Positions 1 through 6,946 of a stretch of DNA of 64,000 bases are shown piece after piece. Source of the stretch: Actinophytocola sp963826035. Lineage in GTDB: Bacteria > Actinomycetota > Actinomycetes > Mycobacteriales > Pseudonocardiaceae. Under the pieces are notes generated by a model that saw only the letters and a program-made list of their open reading frames with translations, searched no databases and was not told the origin of the DNA. How positions within the stretch are numbered: position 1 is the stretch's first letter; every line of letters begins with the position of its first letter. The stretch is from assembly GCA_963826035.1 (NCBI GenBank), contig CAWGVZ010000015.1, forward strand, positions 868,001 to 932,000. Direction: 5' to 3'. Position numbers and translations under genes: made by a program.

Positions 1-1
1 G

Positions 2-997
2 CTGCCCGCCGGGTTCCAGACCGCCGAGTTCCTGCTGGCCCACGGCGCGATCGACCTGATCCGCGAACGTGGCGAGCTGCGTGCGGCACTGGCCGAGGTG
101 TTGCGCGCCACCACCGGTGTGACGGGCCGGTCGCCGGTCACCCGGACCGTCCACTCCGGACTCGTCGTCGACGCCGCCCGGCTGCCGGACCGACCGGGGT
201 GGGACGTGGTGGCGATCGCCCGGCACGTGGACCGGCCGACCGGCCGGGAGTACATCAACCTGCTCGCCGACTCCTTCCTCGAGCTGCACGGCGACCGGCT
301 GACGGCGGACTCGCCGAGCATCGTCGGCGGGATCGCCGACCTCGGCGACGTGCGGGTGATGATCGTGGCCACCCAGAAGGGCCACACCACCCGCGAGCTG
401 ATCGCCACGAACTTCGGCATGGCGGGCCCGGAGGGCTATCGGAAGTCGTTGCGGCTGTTCAGGTTGGCCGAGAAGCTCGGTCTGCCGGTGGTCACCCTGA
501 TCGACACCCCGGGCGCCTATCCGGGCGTCGCGGCGGAGGAACACGGGCAGGCCGCCGCGATCGCGACGAACATCCTCGCGTTGACCGGACTCCGCGTGCC
601 GGTGATCTCCGTGATCACCGGTGAGGGCGGCAGTGGCGGCGCGCTCGCGCTCGCCGTCGGCGACCGCGTGCTCATGCTGGCCAACAGCGTCTACTCGGTG
701 ATCTCGCCGGAGGGTTGCGCGGCGATCCTCTGGGACGCGACCGCCGCGCCGCTGGCCGCGTCCCGCCTGCGGATCACCGCGCCGGACCTGCTCCGGCTCG
801 GTGTGGTCGACGGCGTGATCGAGGAACCGGGGGAGGGCACGCACACCGACCCGGTGGCCGCGGCGAACCTGATCGGCGCCGGACTCCGAAGCAGTCTCGC
901 GGACCTGGTGGGACAACCGGCGGACCTGTTGGTAGGCCGCCGGCGTGATCGACTGCGCCGGATCGGCGCTCCACAGTGGATGAATGAGGTCGCATGA
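2..997 (+). CDS. Acetyl/propionyl-CoA carboxylase carboxyltransferase, AccD-AccA fusion (5' end outside window)
   Basis: The frame is open from base 2, so the gene starts before the window. The first ~30 residues (GFQTAEFLLAHGAIDLI) are the end of a carboxyltransferase beta (AccD) subunit. From about residue 60 it reads as the alpha (AccA) subunit, with DTPGAYPGVAAEE and GEGGSGGALAL, the CoA/carboxybiotin-binding turns of the crotonase fold. The product transfers CO2 from carboxybiotin to acetyl-CoA to give malonyl-CoA in the cytosol. Fused AccDA is common in actinomycete secondary-metabolite clusters. It overlaps accB by 4 bases (ATGA), so it is the first visible gene of an operon that runs to 5979. 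Confidence 0.9.
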   Translation: MPAGFQTAEFLLAHGAIDLIRERGELRAALAEVLRATTGVTGRSPVTRTVHSGLVVDAARLPDRPGWDVVAIARHVDRPTGREYINLLADSFLELHGDRLTADSPSIVGGIADLGDVRVMIVATQKGHTTRELIATNFGMAGPEGYRKSLRLFRLAEKLGLPVVTLIDTPGAYPGVAAEEHGQAAAIATNILALTGLRVPVISVITGEGGSGGALALAVGDRVLMLANSVYSVISPEGCAAILWDATAAPLAASRLRITAPDLLRLGVVDGVIEEPGEGTHTDPVAAANLIGAGLRSSLADLVGQPADLLVGRRRDRLRRIGAPQWMNEVA

Positions 998-1464
998 GTG
1001 ACAGGGAACAGTTACGCGCGCTCAACGAGGAAGCGCTGCGGTTGGCTCGCGATGTCGGCGGACCGCTGCGCAGACTACGGCTGCGCCTAGCCGATGCCGC
1101 GGTCGACCTGGAATGGGACGACGCGGGCGACGTGGGCGACACCGCCCCCCGGCCCGCCACCGCGCGCATCGAGGAGGAGGCGGCGACCGAGCAGACCGAC
1201 CAGGTGTTGGTGCGGTCGCCCATGGTCGGCACCTTCTACCACTCACCGACGCCCGGTGAGCCGCCTTTCGTGTCGGTCGGCGTCGTCGTCGAGCAGGACA
1301 CGGTCATCGGGATCGTGGAGGCCATGAAGCTCATGAACCGGATCACCGCCGACCAGTCGGGCGTGGTGCGCGACGTGCTGGTGGCCGACGGTCGCGCGGT
1401 GGAGTTCGAGCAACCGTTGCTCGTGCTCGACCCGGTCCCGGAGCACGGCTGGCGGAACGGATGA
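994..1464 (+). CDS. accB: Biotin carboxyl carrier protein (BCCP)
   Basis: This 156-residue protein has a Pro/Ala/Glu-rich linker followed by a C-terminal biotinyl domain (about residues 75-150). The domain contains VRSPMVGTFY and the biotinylation motif EAMKLMNR, whose Lys carries biotin. It shuttles carboxybiotin between AccC and AccDA. Its ATG overlaps the stop of accDA and its own stop overlaps the start of accC, so all three should be translated in a coupled way. Codon 7 is TTA, a rare leucine codon in high-GC actinomycetes that is read by the bldA tRNA, so expression may be tied to development. Confidence 0.93.
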   Translation: MSDREQLRALNEEALRLARDVGGPLRRLRLRLADAAVDLEWDDAGDVGDTAPRPATARIEEEAATEQTDQVLVRSPMVGTFYHSPTPGEPPFVSVGVVVEQDTVIGIVEAMKLMNRITADQSGVVRDVLVADGRAVEFEQPLLVLDPVPEHGWRNG

Positions 1465-3080
1465 GGTTCACCAAGCTGCTGATCGCCAACCGGGGCGAGA
1501 TCGCCCTTCGGGTGGCCCGCTCCTGCCGCGAGCTCGGCATCGCCACGGTCGCCGTGTACTCCACGGTGGACCGTGACTCCGCGGTCGTCCGGTTCGCCGA
1601 CGAGTCCGTCCACATCGGACCCGCCGCGTCGCGCCGCAGCTACCTGTCGGTGCCGGCCGTCATCGAGGCGGCCAGGATCACCGGCGCGCAGGCGATCCAT
1701 CCCGGTTACGGCTTCCTGTCGGAGAATCCCGATTTCGCGGAGGTCTGTGCCAGCAACGGGTTGGTGTTCGTCGGGCCGAGCGCCGAGGTCATGAAGGCGC
1801 TCGGCGACAAGGCCACGACCCGGCGGCTGATGAGCGAAGCGGGGCTGCCGCTGTTGCCCGGCACCGTCGAGCCGGTGCTGACCGAGGCGGCGGCGCTGGT
1901 CGCGGCGACGGCTGTCGGGTTCCCGGTGATCCTCAAGGCGGTCGCCGGGGGCGGCGGCCGGGGCATGACCATCGTGCACGACCGCGAGCGCCTGCCCACC
2001 GCGTTCCACCAGACCAGGGCGGCGGCGGCAGCCGTGTTCCGCGACGGCCGGCTCTATCTCGAGCGGTACCTGCCCAGTGCCCGGCACGTCGAGGTCCAGG
2101 TGCTGTGCGACGAGCACGGCAACGGAATATCGCTCGGCGACCGGGACTGCTCGACGCAGCGCAGGCACCAGAAGCTCGTGGAGGAGGCACCCGCGCCCAA
2201 CCTGTCCGACCGGACCAGGGCCGAGATGGGCGCCGCCGCGGTGGCCGGCGCGCTCGCTGTCGGCTTCACCGGCGCCGGAACCATGGAGTTCCTCGTCGAC
2301 GCCGACGAGAGCTTCTACCTCATGGAGATGAACGCGCGGCTCCAGGTGGAGCATCCCGTCACCGAGCTGGTCACCGGTCTCGACCTGGTGGAGGAGCAGT
2401 TGCTGGTGGCGCAGGGCGAGCCGTTGCGGCTGAAGCAGTCCGACGTCGTGCTGCGCGGTTCGGCCATCGAGTGCCGGATCAACGCCGAGGACGCCGAACG
2501 CGACTTCCGGCCCACCCCCGGCACGCTCGACCGCGTCGAGTTCCCTGGCGGACCGTTCGTCCGGGTCGACACCCACGTGTTCGCCGGCTACGCGGTGCCA
2601 CCCGACTACGACAGTCTGCTGGCGAAGGTCGTGGTCTGGGCGCCCACGCGGGAGCGGGCGACCGCACGCATGGCCCGCGCACTGTCCGAACTGGACCTCG
2701 CGGGGCCCTCCATCCGCACGACGGCCGCCTTCGCCGCCGAGATCATCGACCACCCATTGTTCCGATCCGCCCGGCACACCACCGATCTCGTCGAGCGGAT
2801 CCAGTCCGCGAGGAGCGCTGACGCCATGACCGACCTGTCCACCAACACCCTCACGTCTGACGGCCTGCTCGACATTCTCGTGACCGAGGTCGGCATCGAC
2901 GCCGACGCGGTGCATGGTCAGCCGGAAGCGACCCTCGCCGACCTCGGCCTCGACTCGATGGCGCAGGTCGAGCTCGGTGTCGTGCTGCTGACCCAACACG
3001 GCGTCACGAAGTTACCGGAGGACGCGAACGGAATGTCGTTCCACCAGCTGGTCGGCCACCTGTGCGACCAGAAAGTCTAG
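1461..3080 (+). CDS. accC: Biotin carboxylase with C-terminal acyl carrier protein domain
   Basis: Residues 1-450 are a full-length biotin carboxylase: N-terminal IANRGEIALR, the ATP-grasp glycine loop KAVAGGGGRGM, and MNARLQVEHPVTE in the active site. It carboxylates biotin on AccB using ATP and bicarbonate. Residues 456-539 are an acyl carrier domain with the phosphopantetheine site LGLDSMAQVEL (Ser 499). Such a fusion is unusual. The carrier part begins with an in-frame ATG at 2826 preceded by GAGGAG (about 2812), so it could also be made separately by internal initiation. The carrier part contains a TTA codon (near 3011). It may present substrates to the SDR and FAD enzymes that follow. 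Confidence 0.88.
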   Translation: MRFTKLLIANRGEIALRVARSCRELGIATVAVYSTVDRDSAVVRFADESVHIGPAASRRSYLSVPAVIEAARITGAQAIHPGYGFLSENPDFAEVCASNGLVFVGPSAEVMKALGDKATTRRLMSEAGLPLLPGTVEPVLTEAAALVAATAVGFPVILKAVAGGGGRGMTIVHDRERLPTAFHQTRAAAAAVFRDGRLYLERYLPSARHVEVQVLCDEHGNGISLGDRDCSTQRRHQKLVEEAPAPNLSDRTRAEMGAAAVAGALAVGFTGAGTMEFLVDADESFYLMEMNARLQVEHPVTELVTGLDLVEEQLLVAQGEPLRLKQSDVVLRGSAIECRINAEDAERDFRPTPGTLDRVEFPGGPFVRVDTHVFAGYAVPPDYDSLLAKVVVWAPTRERATARMARALSELDLAGPSIRTTAAFAAEIIDHPLFRSARHTTDLVERIQSARSADAMTDLSTNTLTSDGLLDILVTEVGIDADAVHGQPEATLADLGLDSMAQVELGVVLLTQHGVTKLPEDANGMSFHQLVGHLCDQKV

Positions 3081-3088
3081 GAGCCACA

Positions 3089-3847
3089 ATGCGATTCGAA
3101 GGCAGAACCGCCATCGTCACGGGCGCGAGCGAAGGCATCGGCTTCGCCGTGGCCAAGGCACTGGTCGCCGAGGGCGCGAGCGTGGTGCTGACGGCACGCC
3201 GGGAGCAGGCCCTGGCCGACGCGGTCGCCCAGCTCGGTCCCCGAGCGTCCTATGTGGTCGGTGACATGGCATGCGCCGACACGTCGGAACGGGCGGTCGC
3301 CGCCGCCGTCGAACGCAACGGCGGCCTGGATCTGTTGGTGTGCAACGCCGGGATCATGGTGCCCGGCGGGATCGCCGACCAGCCGCTCGCCGAGATCGAC
3401 CGGGTGATCGACGTCAACCTGCGCGGCACGATCGCGTGTGTGCGGACCGCGAACGCCGCGTTGGCCAAACAAGGTGACACGGCGGTCGTCGTGATCTCCT
3501 CCTCGATCGGTCGTCAGCCGGCCGCCGGGATGGGCGTCTACGGCGCGACCAAGGCCGCGTTGCACTACCTGGTGCCGACGTGGGCGATCGAGCTGGCGCC
3601 ACTGGGCATCCGGGTCAACGCGTTGTGCGTCGGCATCACCGACACGCCCGGGTTGCGGGCCGGCGCCGAAGCGATGCCGGGCATGACGGAGATGGTGATC
3701 GCCACCAACCTGATCAAGCGAATCGCCACGGCCGACGAGGTCGCCCAACCCGTGCTGACCCTGCTCGACCGGCGCGACAGCGGCTACGTGACCGGGTCCA
3801 TCTGGGACTTCGACGGTGGTTACCGGAGGGATTCGCATGCCGCGTAA
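3089..3847 (+). CDS. Short-chain dehydrogenase/reductase (SDR)
   Basis: This 252-residue classical SDR has the NAD(P)-binding TGASEGIG motif, the structural NAG (CNAGIM), the catalytic Ser in ISSSIG and the YGATKAA active-site Tyr/Lys pair. It probably reduces a ketone or oxidises an alcohol on a carrier-bound or free polyketide. The ATG at 3089 is preferred over upstream in-frame starts because AGGAG lies just upstream and it begins 8 bases after the accC stop. The 3' end overlaps the next gene by 11 bases. The exact substrate cannot be read from the sequence. Confidence 0.85.
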   Translation: MRFEGRTAIVTGASEGIGFAVAKALVAEGASVVLTARREQALADAVAQLGPRASYVVGDMACADTSERAVAAAVERNGGLDLLVCNAGIMVPGGIADQPLAEIDRVIDVNLRGTIACVRTANAALAKQGDTAVVVISSSIGRQPAAGMGVYGATKAALHYLVPTWAIELAPLGIRVNALCVGITDTPGLRAGAEAMPGMTEMVIATNLIKRIATADEVAQPVLTLLDRRDSGYVTGSIWDFDGGYRRDSHAA

Positions 3848-5429
3848 GACGGAGTACGACGTGATCGTGGCCGGCGGTGGCCACAATGGACTCACGGCGG
3901 CGGCCTACCTCGCCAAGGCCGGGCTGGACGTGGTGGTGCTCGAGGCGAAGGACGAGGTGGGCGGCGGTGTGGTCACCGAGGAGGTGACGCTCCCTGGCTT
4001 CCACCACGACCTGCACGCCATCGCGCACATCTTCATCCAGGGCAACCCGATGCTCCTCGACGACGAGCTCGGACTGCGGTCGCGACACGGACTGGAGTAC
4101 GTGTACCCGGAGCCGAGCATGTCCGTGGTGTTCCCGGACGGCGACCACATCGCCTTCTTCACCGACGTGCACAAGACCGCCGAGACGATAGCGCGGATCT
4201 CGCCGCGGGACGCGGAGAGCTACCTGCGGTTCCACGAGTTCGCGAGTCCGATGCTCGACATGTTGTTGCCCGCGTTCTTCGCCCCGCCCGCGCCGATGGG
4301 CGCGCTGCTCGCCGGGCTCGACCAGTCCGAGGCCGGCCAGGAGATGCTGCGCATCCTGATGATGAGCCACCTGGACGTCTGCAACGAGTGGTTCACCCAC
4401 CCGAAGGTCCGTGCCGCCCTGGTGCGCTGGGTATCGGAGCTGCTGGTCGCGCCGGAGGAGGGCGGGACCGGTGCGTTCCTGCTGATGATGGTGCCGTTCA
4501 TCCACCGGTACGGGCTCGGCTTCCCGGTCGGCGGCTCCGGCAGGCTGACCACCGCGTTGTCCGACGCGGTGACCCGCTTCGGCGGCACGATTCGCACGGC
4601 CTCGCCGGTCGAGGAGTTCGACTTCACCGGCGAGGCGGCCACCGGTGTGCGGCTGGCGTCCGGTGAGCGGCTGACGGCCCGCCGGGCCGTGGTCGCCAAC
4701 CTGAACGTCAAACAGCTGCCCGAGCTGACCGCGAACCGGTTCGGCGCGGAGTGGGAGCGCAAGGTGACGCGGTTGAAGCCGGCCAGTTTCACGTTGCTGG
4801 CCGGGCACCTCGCGCTGAGCGAGGCCCCGGTGTTCACGGCCGGCCCGGACGTGACCAACGCCGGTTTCCAGGAGTTCGCCGTGGATCTGCCGGAGCTGCG
4901 ACAGAGCTTCGACCGGCTCAAGTACGGCCTGCCGATCAGCAACATGCCGAGTGTCGCGGTCGCCAGTGTCTGGGACCCGACGCGGGCGCCGGCCGGGAAG
5001 CACACGCTGTACCTGCTCACCTATGCGCCGGCGACACTCGCCGAGGGGGAGTGGCAGGACCGCAAGGACGAGATCTTCGACGCGGCCTTCGACACGTTCT
5101 GCGCGCAGACCACCAACATGAGCAGGGACAAGGTGTTGGCGCGCGTCGTGCACAGTCCGGTCGACGCGGCGGAGTTCAACACGTCGTGGCCGGGTGGCGA
5201 CCCGGGACACTTCGGGTGCCAGCTCCACCAGTTCCTCGGCTACCGCCCCCTGCCGAACATGGGCTACCGGCTGCCCGCCGACCGGTTCTATCTCGTCGGG
5301 CCGTCGACCCACCCGGGCCAGGGTGTCACCGGCGGCGCGCGCGGCGCGGCCGTCGCGATCCTCGGCGACCTCGGGCTGGACGACGGCACGGTGTTCGCGC
5401 GGCTGGAGGCCTCCGATGGCGATCGTTGA
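3837..5429 (+). CDS. CrtI/phytoene-desaturase-like FAD-dependent oxidoreductase
   Basis: This 530-residue flavoprotein has an N-terminal Rossmann FAD motif (DVIVAGGGHNGLTAA), LEAKDEVGGG at the end of the second strand, and the C-terminal FAD motif around HPGQGVTGGARGAA. The overall pattern is that of the CrtI/retinol-saturase superfamily, whose members desaturate, isomerise or saturate conjugated lipids. No phytoene synthase or other carotenoid gene is nearby, so a tailoring role on a polyketide or lipid is more likely. The start at 3837 follows GGAGGG and overlaps the SDR gene; the 3' end overlaps the next gene by 14 bases. Confidence 0.8.
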   Translation: MPRKTEYDVIVAGGGHNGLTAAAYLAKAGLDVVVLEAKDEVGGGVVTEEVTLPGFHHDLHAIAHIFIQGNPMLLDDELGLRSRHGLEYVYPEPSMSVVFPDGDHIAFFTDVHKTAETIARISPRDAESYLRFHEFASPMLDMLLPAFFAPPAPMGALLAGLDQSEAGQEMLRILMMSHLDVCNEWFTHPKVRAALVRWVSELLVAPEEGGTGAFLLMMVPFIHRYGLGFPVGGSGRLTTALSDAVTRFGGTIRTASPVEEFDFTGEAATGVRLASGERLTARRAVVANLNVKQLPELTANRFGAEWERKVTRLKPASFTLLAGHLALSEAPVFTAGPDVTNAGFQEFAVDLPELRQSFDRLKYGLPISNMPSVAVASVWDPTRAPAGKHTLYLLTYAPATLAEGEWQDRKDEIFDAAFDTFCAQTTNMSRDKVLARVVHSPVDAAEFNTSWPGGDPGHFGCQLHQFLGYRPLPNMGYRLPADRFYLVGPSTHPGQGVTGGARGAAVAILGDLGLDDGTVFARLEASDGDR

Positions 5430-5979
5430 GCCAGATCTCGAGTCGGTGGCCGCCTCGGTGCGGCAGCTGCTGGTCGACGAGGAGGTGGCGGCGCTCGCCA
5501 CGCAGGCGCCGGAGGGGTTCCCCTCGGTGTCCGCCATGCACATCGCCGCCGACCGGTTCGTCGTCTACGTGCACACGTTCACCGACACCCGCAAGTACGG
5601 CGAGATGCTGCGTGACCCGCACGTCGGCTACGTCGCGTCGCATGTGCCGACCGGCGGCTTCGAGGACCGCAGGCTCATCCGTTCGGTACAGGTCAAGGGA
5701 CGAGCGACACTGGTCACCACGTCCGAGGAGGTCGAGCGGGCGGTCACGGTGAGCCGCGAGCAGTTCGCCTGGCTGCGCGACACCCGGCTGTACGACAACG
5801 TCCAGCCGCCCACCGGGACGACACGACAGGCGTTCTTCCGGATCGACCCGGTGGAGGCCCTCTGGACCGATCACCGAGTTCGTCAACTGTGGCGAACGGT
5901 CCTGACGTTCACCCCGGACGGACAGCACATCGAAGCGATGCGGCCCTACCGCGGCGTGACCGAGGCACTCCCCACCTGA
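5416..5979 (+). CDS. PPOX-fold (pyridoxamine phosphate oxidase-like) flavin/F420 protein
   Basis: This 187-residue protein has the split-barrel flavin-binding pattern of the PPOX family: ALATQAPEGFPSVSAMHI early on, VKGRATLV in the middle and a final barrel strand AFFRIDPVEALW. Family members bind FMN, F420, FAD or heme and reduce or oxidise small substrates. The start at 5416 is supported by CTGGAGG just upstream and by coupling to the preceding CrtI-like gene. It is the last gene of the operon and is followed by a double hairpin. The cofactor cannot be decided from the sequence. Confidence 0.7.
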   Translation: MAIVEPDLESVAASVRQLLVDEEVAALATQAPEGFPSVSAMHIAADRFVVYVHTFTDTRKYGEMLRDPHVGYVASHVPTGGFEDRRLIRSVQVKGRATLVTTSEEVERAVTVSREQFAWLRDTRLYDNVQPPTGTTRQAFFRIDPVEALWTDHRVRQLWRTVLTFTPDGQHIEAMRPYRGVTEALPT

Positions 5980-6020
5980 CGACGCGGTCCACCGGGTGGG
6001 TGCCGGCACCGCAGGCCAAT

Positions 6021-6073
6021 GCACCGAAGGCGTCGTTGGGTGCGGTCAATGCACCGAAAGCGTCGTTCGGTGC
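6021..6073. terminator. Two hairpins between convergent genes (GCGTCG-core repeat family)
   Basis: GCACCGAA / TTCGGTGC (6051-6058 and 6066-6073) form a perfect 8-bp stem around the loop AGCGTCG. A near copy with one wobble pair lies at 6021-6043. They sit between the stop codons of the PPOX gene (+) and the SGNH hydrolase gene (-), a position that fits a bidirectional terminator. The same GCGTC core recurs at 14770, 29602, 60504 and 61522 with different but compensating stem bases. Confidence 0.6.
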
Positions 6074-6094
6074 ACCAGACCCGGTGCCGACCAC

Positions 6095-6829
6095 TCAGGT
6101 CGCCGCGATCGTCTGGACGATGAGCTCGTTGCGGGCGTCCTGGCCCAGCGGTACCTCGGTGTGGACACCGTCACTGAGGTACATGGTGAGCCGGGACGGC
6201 TTCGCGGCGAGGAACTCGGCCCAGCGGACGATGCGCAGGTTCGGGTGGCGCTTCTGGGCGTCGGCGAGCTGGAGGTTGATCCAGGCGCTGTTGCGCTGGT
6301 CGGCCAACTGCACGGCGGCGGGCTGGCTGGTCCTGGAGACCTGGACGTTGACCCAGATCACCGTCCGCGTGGACCCCACGATGCTCATCGTGCGGTCCAC
6401 CTGCGCCGCGAAGACGGGTGGCGTGAAGATGTCGTTCGACCCGGTCGCCATCAGGATGCGGCCCGGCAGACCGTAGGCCTGGGCCCACTCGGCCAGCGCG
6501 TCGACGGCGGGCGCCGTCGGTCTGCCGGACCAGTTGTGCACGGCGAGCAGGTCACCGGTCCGGTCCTGCAGCCGCTGCGCGAGGGAGTACCCGTCCTGCA
6601 CGGAGATGCTGTCACCGAACATGAACAGCCCGTCGTTCGCGAGGACCGGCCGGATCTGGGTGAGTGTGGAGATCCGCTTGGAACTGTTCTCCCACGGTCC
6701 GAGCGCGCCGGAACCGTAGCCGTCCGCGGCAGCCTGTCCCGTCACCAGAAACGAGGACCCGACCGCGACCGCGCCCACCGCACCGGCCTTGAGCAACCGC
6801 CGCCGCGTGGTCTTCATCCGCTCGCTCAC
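6095..6829 (-). CDS. Secreted SGNH/GDSL-type hydrolase
   Basis: The SGNH blocks are visible: FGDSIS (nucleophile Ser), ATGSNDIF (block III Asn) and SDGVHTEV near the C-terminus (catalytic Asp-x-x-His). The N-terminus has TTRRRLLKAG followed by a hydrophobic run ending AAAD, a likely Tat signal peptide, so the enzyme is exported. It should hydrolyse an ester, acyl or acetyl group, probably on a polysaccharide or lipid; the substrate is unknown. The start is taken as GTG at 6829 (AGGGG 6 bases upstream); ATG at 6817 is an alternative. It is a single gene convergent with the PPOX gene. Confidence 0.75.
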   Translation of the reverse strand: MSERMKTTRRRLLKAGAVGAVAVGSSFLVTGQAAADGYGSGALGPWENSSKRISTLTQIRPVLANDGLFMFGDSISVQDGYSLAQRLQDRTGDLLAVHNWSGRPTAPAVDALAEWAQAYGLPGRILMATGSNDIFTPPVFAAQVDRTMSIVGSTRTVIWVNVQVSRTSQPAAVQLADQRNSAWINLQLADAQKRHPNLRIVRWAEFLAAKPSRLTMYLSDGVHTEVPLGQDARNELIVQTIAAT

Positions 6830-6946
6830 CACAACCCCTGCCTTCGCTCGTCCACCCTGGCCCGGCCGCAGACGATACGGGCGAACGGATCCCGTGCGGT
6901 GCCGTCGGCGCACAGCCGCCGCACAGGGCACTCCGCGTTGAGCCGA

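Noticed and set aside
3837..5429. Carotenoid phytoene desaturase
   Set aside because: No phytoene synthase, cyclase or other carotenoid gene is nearby; only the general CrtI-like FAD fold is supported.
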